From: JAQUGA01 sp964521105
GTDB taxonomy: Bacteria; Bacteroidota; Bacteroidia; Bacteroidales; WCHB1-69
Reading direction: 5' to 3'
NCBI GenBank assembly: GCA_964521105.1
Contig: CAZFPO010000042.1
Location: forward strand, 1 to 20,824
Length of the DNA stretch: 20,824 bases
Shown here: positions 15,590-20,824 of the stretch, in pieces
How the letters are laid out: each line of letters opens with the position of its first letter
How positions within the stretch are numbered: the stretch's first letter is position 1
Program-made: the position numbers and the translations under genes
Notes under the pieces: model-generated
Databases searched by the model: none
Seen by the model: only the letters and a program-made list of their open reading frames with translations
What the model was told of the DNA's origin: nothing

Positions 15590-15624
15590 AAAAAGAGTGT
15601 AGTTTAAAAACTACATTCTTTTTT
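15590..15624 (+). terminator. Terminator-like hairpin between rpoB and rpoC
   Basis: The A-rich left arm (15590-15605, AAAAAGAGTGTAGTTT) pairs with the right arm (15608-15623, AAACTACATTCTTTTT) with one G-T wobble; the practical loop is TAAA and T residues continue to 15624. It begins directly after the rpoB stop (TAA 15586-15588). By shape it is an intrinsic terminator, yet rpoC follows 32 bases later without a visible promoter, so it should act only partially or be suppressed. Confidence 0.7.
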
Positions 15625-15656
15625 CACAAAATTATTGATTTCAATAAAAATAAGAT

Positions 15657-18600
15657 ATGGCTTTCAGAAAAGACCAAACAATTAGAAAAGAATTTTCGCA
15701 AATTACAATTAGTTTTGCGGCACCAGAATCTATTCTTGAACAATCAAGAGGAGAAGTTGTAAAACCAGAAACTATTAACTATCGCACTTATAAGCCAGAA
15801 AGTAATGGTTTATTTTGTGAAAGAATTTTTGGACCTGTTAAAGATTGGGAATGTCATTGTGGTAAATATAAACGCATTCGTTATAAAGGTATTATTTGTG
15901 ACCGATGCGGTGTTGAAGTTACCGAACGTAAAGTACGTCGTGAACGAATGGGACATATCCACTTAGTTGTTCCTGTTGCACATATTTGGTTCTTTAAATC
16001 ACTTCCAAATAAAATTGGTGCCTTACTGGGTTTAAATTCAAAATCGATTGATGCTATAGTTTATTACGAAAAATATGTTGTAATAAATCCTGGAGCAGCT
16101 CAAGCTGATGGCATAAACAAAATGGATCTTCTTACCGAAGAAGAATATTTTGATATTATCGACCGTCTTCCAAAAGAAAATCAAATGTTAGACGAAATTG
16201 ATCCTAACCGATTTTTAGCTAAGATGGGTGCCGAAGCTTTACAACTATTATTAAGCCAAATAGATTTAGATAAAGAATCTTTTGATTTAAGAGATAGAGC
16301 AAGCAAAGAAACATCGCAACAAAGAAAATCTGACATTTTAAAACGCTTAAATGTTTTTGAAGGGTTTCGTGATGCGAACAAACACATGAAAAATCGCCCT
16401 GAATGGATGATTGTAAATGTTGTACCGGTTATTCCACCCGAATTACGTCCTTTAGTTCCTCTTGATGGTGGTAGATTTGCAACCTCCGATTTAAATGATT
16501 TATACCGTCGTGTAATTATACGTAACAATCGTTTAAAACGATTAATTGAAATTAAAGCCCCCGATGTAATCATGCGTAACGAAAAACGTATGTTACAAGA
16601 AGCCGTTGACTCTTTGTTTGATAATTCACGTAAAGCAAGTTCAGTTAAAACTGAATCAAATAGACCTCTTAAATCGCTTTCGGACAGTCTTAAGGGGAAA
16701 CAAGGACGTTTCCGTCAAAACCTTTTAGGTAAACGTGTCGATTATTCAGGACGTTCGGTTATCGTTGTTGGACCAGAACTTAAACTTAACGAGTGTGGTA
16801 TTCCTAAAGAAATGGCATCGGAACTTTTTAAACCTTTTATTATTCGTAAACTTTTAGAAAGAGGAATTGTAAAAACGGTAAAATCAGCTAAAAAAATAGT
16901 TGACCGCAAGGATCCAGTGGTTTGGGATATTTTAGAGAATATTTTAAAAGGGCATCCTGTAATGTTAAACCGTGCTCCTACCCTTCACCGTTTAGGTATA
17001 CAAGCTTTTCAACCAAAATTAGTAGAAGGCAAAGCTATCCGTTTGCACCCTTTAACTTGTACCGCATTTAATGCCGACTTTGACGGTGACCAAATGGCAG
17101 TTCACGTTCCATTAGGTAATGCTGCGATACTAGAAGCACAATTATTAATGTTAGCTTCTCACAATATATTAAACCCAGCAAATGGTGCTCCTGTTACTGT
17201 TCCATCGCAAGATATGGTGTTAGGATTGTATTACATTACTAAAGGATTAAGAAGCGATGAAACAATTACTGTTAAAGGCGAAGGAATGAAATTCTATTCT
17301 CCCGAAGAAGTAATTATTGCCTATAACGAAAAACAAATCGACTTACATGCAAATATCTTCTGCAAACTTGATATAAAAGGGAATGATGAGTTGGAAATGA
17401 TTGAAACAACTGTTGGCAGAGTATTATTAAATCAAGTTGTACCAAAAGAATTCGGTTACTTAAACGAATTATTAACCAAAAAATCACTTCGTGATATTAT
17501 TACTAAAATTTTGAAAAAATCTGGAACAGCAGCAACTGCTAAGTTCTTAGATGACATCAAAGATTTAGGATTTAACATGGCGTTTAAAGGTGGTTTATCG
17601 TTTAATTTGAGCAATGTAATGGTACCTGTTGAAAAGGCTGAATTAGTTGAAGAAGCTAATAATGAAGTTGATGAAGTAATGAACAATTACAATATGGGAT
17701 TCATTACAAACAACGAACGTTACAATCAGATAATTGACATTTGGACACACACTAACGCAAAATTAAGCCGAATTTTATTAGAACAAATTTCTAAAGATCA
17801 ACACGGTTTTAATCCGGTATACATGATGCTCGATTCTGGTGCTCGTGGTTCGAAAGAACAAATTCGTCAGTTATCGGGAATGAGAGGATTAATGGCAAAA
17901 CCTATGAAAGCTGGTGCTAGTGGTGGCGAAATTATTGAAAATCCTATTTTATCAAATTTTAAAGAAGGGTTATCAGTACTCGAGTATTTTATTTCAACAC
18001 ACGGTGCTCGTAAAGGTTTGGCTGATACTGCATTAAAAACTGCAGATGCGGGTTATTTAACTCGTCGCTTGGTTGATGTTGCCCAAGATGTAATTGTAAA
18101 TGAAGAAGATTGTGGCACATTGAGAGGTTTAGTTGTTACTGCATTAAAGAAAAATGAGGAAATCGTTGAATCATTATTTGATCGAATATTAGGACGTGTT
18201 GCTTTGCATGATATCTATCATCCATTTTCGGGCGAAATTATTGCCTATGCAGGTCAAGAGCTTAATGAAGACATCTGCCAAGTTATTGCCGATTCACCTA
18301 TTGAAGAGGTTGAAATTCGTTCGGTATTAACTTGCGAATCAAAAATGGGAGTTTGTGCACGTTGTTATGGACGTAACCTAGCAACCGGTAAAATGGTTCA
18401 AAAAGGTGAAGCTGTGGGAGTTATAGCAGCCCAATCAATTGGTGAACCAGGAACACAGCTCACATTAAGAACATTCCACGTGGGTGGTGTTGCTAGCAAT
18501 ATTGGTGTTCAAGCTAATATTGAAGCAAAATATGATGGTGTATTACAAATCGAAGAGTTAAGATCCGTTTCATACAAAGACAAAGATGGAAAACAGTTCA

Positions 18601-19931
18601 GCATTGTGATTGGTCGTTCTGCCGAAATGCGTATAATTGACCCACATACACAAATTACTCTTGCTTCGGCTAATATTCCTTATGGTGCACACCTTTATAA
18701 AGAAAATGGAACAAGCCTGAAAAAAGGTGATCGTATTGCTGATTGGGATCCATTTAACGCTGTAATTATTTCTGAAGTATCGGGTAAAGCAAAATTTGAA
18801 GATATTATTGAAGGTGTTACCTATCGTATTGAAACCGATGAGCAAACGGGCTTTAATGATAAGGTTATCATCGAAAGTCGTCAAAAAACTCGAAATCCTT
18901 CAATGAAAATCATGTCATCAAATGATGAAGAAATAAAATCATATGATATACCCGTTAACTCTCATATCATTGTACAGGAAGGTGAAACCGTAAAAGCAGG
19001 AGATATTCTGGTTAAAATACCAAGAACTTTTGGAAAATCAGGTGATATCACGGGTGGTTTACCACGTGTAACCGAATTATTTGAAGCTCGTAATCCATCT
19101 GACCCAGCCGTTGTAGCCGAAATTGATGGTATTGTTTCATTTAGTAAAAAATTAAAACGCGGTAATCGTGAAATCATTATTACTTCAAAAACTGGCGAAG
19201 AGAAGAAATATTTAGTAACTACTTCTAAACAAATCTTAGCTCAAGAAAACGACTTTGTGAAAGCGGGAACACCTCTATCCGAAGGTTCGATTTCTCCAGC
19301 AGAAATTTTATCTATTAAAGGACCGATGAAGGTTCAAGAGTATATAGTTAATGAAGTTCAGGAGGTTTATCGATTACAAGGTGTGAAAATTAATGACAAG
19401 CATTTTGAAGTTATTGTTCGTCAAATGATGCGTAAAGTAGAAATTGAAGACCAAGGTGATACTAGATTTTTAGAAAACGAATTAATAAATAGAATTGATT
19501 TCCGTGAAGAAAATGATTTTGTTTTCGACAAAAAAGTTATAACCGATTGTGGTGATTCTGAAAACTATAAAAACGGTCAAATTATTAGTGCTCGTAAACT
19601 TCGTGATGAAAACTCATTATTAAAACGTAAAGATAAAAAACTAATTGAAGCTCGTGATGCTCGTCCAGCTACTGGTCGTCAAGTTTTACAAGGAATTACT
19701 CGTGCCTCATTACAAACACGTAGCTTTATTTCAGCTGCATCTTTCCAAGAAACTACAAAAGTACTTACCGATGCTGCTGTAAATGCAAAAGTTGATAAAC
19801 TTCAAGGGTTAAAAGAAAATGTTATCGTAGGTCATTTAATTCCTGCTGGAACAGGTTTGAGAGATTATGAAGACATGATAGTTGGTTCTAAAGAAGAACA
19901 CTTAAGTTTACAAGCTTCTAAAAAAATGTAA
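15657..19931 (+). CDS. rpoC: DNA-directed RNA polymerase subunit beta'
   Basis: 1424 residues, normal for the phylum. Landmarks in order: zinc ribbon Cys66, Cys68, Cys81, Cys84 (CHCGKYKR...CDRCGVEV); the Mg-binding loop NADFDGD (472-478) with Asp474, Asp476 and Asp478; the second zinc site Cys819, Cys893, Cys900, Cys903 (CESKMGVCARCYGRN); the trigger loop LRTFHVGG (937-944, His941); and the C-terminal GRQVLQGITRASLQT...FISAASFQETTKVLT. No gap or frameshift is seen. Beta' carries the catalytic centre and the DNA clamp. The start ATG 15657 begins the conserved FRKDQTIRKEFSQITISFAAPE. The DUF3467 gene follows after 18 bases and is almost certainly in the same transcript. Confidence 0.98.
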   Translation: MAFRKDQTIRKEFSQITISFAAPESILEQSRGEVVKPETINYRTYKPESNGLFCERIFGPVKDWECHCGKYKRIRYKGIICDRCGVEVTERKVRRERMGHIHLVVPVAHIWFFKSLPNKIGALLGLNSKSIDAIVYYEKYVVINPGAAQADGINKMDLLTEEEYFDIIDRLPKENQMLDEIDPNRFLAKMGAEALQLLLSQIDLDKESFDLRDRASKETSQQRKSDILKRLNVFEGFRDANKHMKNRPEWMIVNVVPVIPPELRPLVPLDGGRFATSDLNDLYRRVIIRNNRLKRLIEIKAPDVIMRNEKRMLQEAVDSLFDNSRKASSVKTESNRPLKSLSDSLKGKQGRFRQNLLGKRVDYSGRSVIVVGPELKLNECGIPKEMASELFKPFIIRKLLERGIVKTVKSAKKIVDRKDPVVWDILENILKGHPVMLNRAPTLHRLGIQAFQPKLVEGKAIRLHPLTCTAFNADFDGDQMAVHVPLGNAAILEAQLLMLASHNILNPANGAPVTVPSQDMVLGLYYITKGLRSDETITVKGEGMKFYSPEEVIIAYNEKQIDLHANIFCKLDIKGNDELEMIETTVGRVLLNQVVPKEFGYLNELLTKKSLRDIITKILKKSGTAATAKFLDDIKDLGFNMAFKGGLSFNLSNVMVPVEKAELVEEANNEVDEVMNNYNMGFITNNERYNQIIDIWTHTNAKLSRILLEQISKDQHGFNPVYMMLDSGARGSKEQIRQLSGMRGLMAKPMKAGASGGEIIENPILSNFKEGLSVLEYFISTHGARKGLADTALKTADAGYLTRRLVDVAQDVIVNEEDCGTLRGLVVTALKKNEEIVESLFDRILGRVALHDIYHPFSGEIIAYAGQELNEDICQVIADSPIEEVEIRSVLTCESKMGVCARCYGRNLATGKMVQKGEAVGVIAAQSIGEPGTQLTLRTFHVGGVASNIGVQANIEAKYDGVLQIEELRSVSYKDKDGKQFSIVIGRSAEMRIIDPHTQITLASANIPYGAHLYKENGTSLKKGDRIADWDPFNAVIISEVSGKAKFEDIIEGVTYRIETDEQTGFNDKVIIESRQKTRNPSMKIMSSNDEEIKSYDIPVNSHIIVQEGETVKAGDILVKIPRTFGKSGDITGGLPRVTELFEARNPSDPAVVAEIDGIVSFSKKLKRGNREIIITSKTGEEKKYLVTTSKQILAQENDFVKAGTPLSEGSISPAEILSIKGPMKVQEYIVNEVQEVYRLQGVKINDKHFEVIVRQMMRKVEIEDQGDTRFLENELINRIDFREENDFVFDKKVITDCGDSENYKNGQIISARKLRDENSLLKRKDKKLIEARDARPATGRQVLQGITRASLQTRSFISAASFQETTKVLTDAAVNAKVDKLQGLKENVIVGHLIPAGTGLRDYEDMIVGSKEEHLSLQASKKM

Positions 19932-19949
19932 TTTATAACACTTAATATT

Positions 19950-20267
19950 ATGAACCCAGAAAACGAAAATCAAAATGCAATTAATATAAATTTAAGCGAA
20001 GAAGTAGCTGAAGGTGAATATTCAAACCTAGCAATTATTACACATTCAAACGCTGAATTTATTATTGATTTTGTAAAAATTATGCCCGGTATTCCAAAAG
20101 GAAATGTAAAATCTAGAATTATTTTAACTCCACTGCATGCTAAACGATTACTGAATGCATTAAAAGATAACGTGCAAAAATTTGAATCGGTTCATGGTCA
20201 TATTAAAGAGTCGGACGGTTACGAAAGTTTTCCTATGAACATAGGTACACCAAAAGCCAAAGCTTAA
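19950..20267 (+). CDS. DUF3467 family protein, function unknown
   Basis: 105 residues. INLSEEVAEGEYSNLAIITHSNAEFIIDFVKIMPGIPKGNVKSRIILTPLHAKRLLNAL is the family pattern: a compact fold of strands and helices, mostly acidic N-terminus, no signal peptide or membrane segment. The gene follows rpoC by 18 bases and is closed by a strong terminator, so it is the last gene of the RNA polymerase operon. This position is conserved across Bacteroidota as far as I recall, which suggests a link to transcription or ribosome production, but no function is established. The size and tight coupling would fit a polymerase-associated accessory protein; this is inference. Confidence 0.9.
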   Translation: MNPENENQNAININLSEEVAEGEYSNLAIITHSNAEFIIDFVKIMPGIPKGNVKSRIILTPLHAKRLLNALKDNVQKFESVHGHIKESDGYESFPMNIGTPKAKA

Positions 20268-20285
20268 TATTACATTAACCATTAT

Positions 20286-20320
20286 AAAAAAGAGAACTTC
20301 GTACGAAGTTCTCTTTTTTT
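20286..20320 (+). terminator. Intrinsic terminator of the tuf-rpoC-DUF3467 operon
   Basis: A perfect palindrome AGAGAACTTC-GTAC-GAAGTTCTCT (20291-20314), preceded by five more A (20286-20290) and followed by T to 20320, lies 18 bases after the DUF3467 stop. The A and T runs make it function in either direction. Confidence 0.9.
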
Positions 20321-20391
20321 GTCAATCAAATATTAGCTGAATTTGTAGTGATGCTACGAATAGTTTAACGAAATTCAAAATAAATAGTTAC

Positions 20392-20426
20392 AAAAAAAGG
20401 CTATCAAATTAATGATAGCCTTTTTT
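20392..20426 (-). terminator. Bidirectional intrinsic terminator of the lipoprotein gene
   Basis: GGCTATCA (20399-20406) pairs with TGATAGCC (20413-20420) around an AATTAA loop, with seven A on the left and six T on the right. It sits 16 bases after the lipoprotein stop on the minus strand and can also stop read-through from the rpoC side. The 175 bases between DUF3467 and the lipoprotein gene hold this and the previous terminator and nothing else I can name. Confidence 0.85.
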
Positions 20427-20442
20427 AAGTTAAGAAGTTGAA

Positions 20443-20772
20443 TTATTTACCCATTCCTGGACGAACACCTTTTTTAACTTCTTGTTTAACTTCTTTTACA
20501 ACTTCTTTTTTAACAGTGGTTTTAGTTGTTGTACCTTTTTTGTTTTTAGCAGCTTCTTCAGCAGCAGCAATTGAATCAGCTTTAGCTTGTTCAGCAGCAG
20601 CAACAGCAGCAGCTTGTTCAGCAGCAGCAATTGAATCTAAACGTGCTTGTTCAACTTTCGCGATTGAATCTTGTTTTGCTTTTTCAGCAGCTTCTTTTTC
20701 TGCTTTGCTTGGTCCACATGCTACAACTGCAAACATGCTAACACCCATTAATAATACAAATAATTTTTTCAT
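20443..20772 (-). CDS. Small alanine-rich lipoprotein with 11-residue repeats
   Basis: 109 residues. The N-terminus is a lipoprotein signal peptide (MKKLFVLLMGVSMFAVVAC) with lipidation expected at Cys19. Residues 32-73 repeat an 11-residue unit, (A)(K/R)x-DSIAxxE(Q/E): 32-42, 43-53, a shortened 9-residue copy 54-62, and 63-73. Such hendecads favour a long helix or coiled coil. A Lys/Val/Glu-rich segment (about 85-101) and a tail RPGMGK with C-terminal lysine follow. I know of similar unnamed small lipoproteins in Bacteroidota but of no function. A structural envelope role, distantly like Lpp, is conceivable but unproven. It has its own -7 promoter element and terminator and is convergent to the rpoC operon. 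Confidence 0.85.
   Translation of the reverse strand: MKKLFVLLMGVSMFAVVACGPSKAEKEAAEKAKQDSIAKVEQARLDSIAAAEQAAAVAAAEQAKADSIAAAEEAAKNKKGTTTKTTVKKEVVKEVKQEVKKGVRPGMGK
20554..20679 (-). repeat. In-frame tandem repeat of about 33 bp within the lipoprotein gene
   Basis: Four tandem units (33, 33, 27 and 33 bp) encode the 11-residue repeat. On the plus strand the segment CAGCAGCAGCAATTGAATC recurs almost exactly. The third unit lacks six bases and the DSI core. GCA/GCT-rich alanine codons make the tract prone to slippage in length. Confidence 0.75.
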
Positions 20773-20804
20773 GCTTTGTTTAGTTTTTTAGTTAATTTCC
20801 GATG

Positions 20805-20812
20805 CAAATTTA
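20805..20812 (-). promoter_or_regulatory. -7 promoter element of the lipoprotein gene
   Basis: The minus strand reads TAAATTTG, an exact TAnnTTTG match, 32 bases before the ATG. The -33 region would lie beyond the window edge and cannot be checked. Confidence 0.55.
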
Positions 20813-20824
20813 GTAAGAAGATTT

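Noticed and set aside
20345..20357. Small inverted repeat GTAG-N5-CTAC
   Set aside because: Only four pairs; expected by chance between two strong terminators.
20438..20791. Plus-strand frame of 117 codons rich in Ala and Ser
   Set aside because: It is the antisense of the repetitive alanine-rich lipoprotein gene, which has a proper signal peptide, promoter and terminator on the minus strand.

Overview
The window is AT-rich chromosomal DNA from a member of the Bacteroidota (Bacteroidetes). The evidence is the Bacteroidota promoter signature (TAnnTTTG at -7, in three cases with TTG about 19-20 bp upstream), the near absence of Shine-Dalgarno sequences before highly expressed genes, a DUF3467 gene directly after rpoC, and protein sequences typical of the phylum (RpoB, RpoC, EF-Tu, S9/DPP-IV peptidase with signal peptide). 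Order or genus cannot be fixed from the sequence alone. No stretch longer than 300 bases lacks a gene.

Left part (1-5353) is accessory and envelope-related: the 3' part of a TPR-repeat gene (+); a secreted protein with a probable C-terminal beta-barrel (-); a multi-pass membrane protein of unknown function carrying a TGKISD motif (-); and, divergent from it, a complete dipeptidyl-peptidase-IV-like serine peptidase (+).

Middle part (5354-7404) is translation-related: rpsU (bS21), a XerC-type tyrosine recombinase, the ribosome hibernation factor hpf, then a four-tRNA cluster Thr(TGT)-Tyr(GTA)-Gly(TCC)-Thr(GGT) running into tuf. The tRNA order and anticodons equal those of the E. coli tufB operon. 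Right part (7405-20267) is the classical transcription/translation cluster: tuf, tRNA-Trp(CCA), secE, nusG, rplK, rplA, rplJ, rplL, rpoB, rpoC, DUF3467, closed by a strong intrinsic terminator. A convergent alanine-rich lipoprotein gene with its own terminator ends the window.

I do not see a new defence system, CRISPR array, mobile element or biosynthetic cluster. The interesting material is regulatory. (a) rpsU and hpf are the only two genes with strong complementarity to the 16S rRNA 3' tail in a neighbourhood otherwise without it. This fits control by ribosomes that lack bS21, and it would extend that control to the hibernation factor. (b) Two promoters (xerC and the tRNA-tuf operon) are embedded in the terminator hairpin of the gene before them, so that only read-through RNA, not RNA from the new promoter, can form the hairpin. 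(c) Three conspicuous hairpins lie inside the tuf-rpoC operon (tuf/tRNA-Trp, rplL/rpoB, rpoB/rpoC), placed where stoichiometry or RNA processing would need setting. (d) rpoB can only start at a TTG codon.
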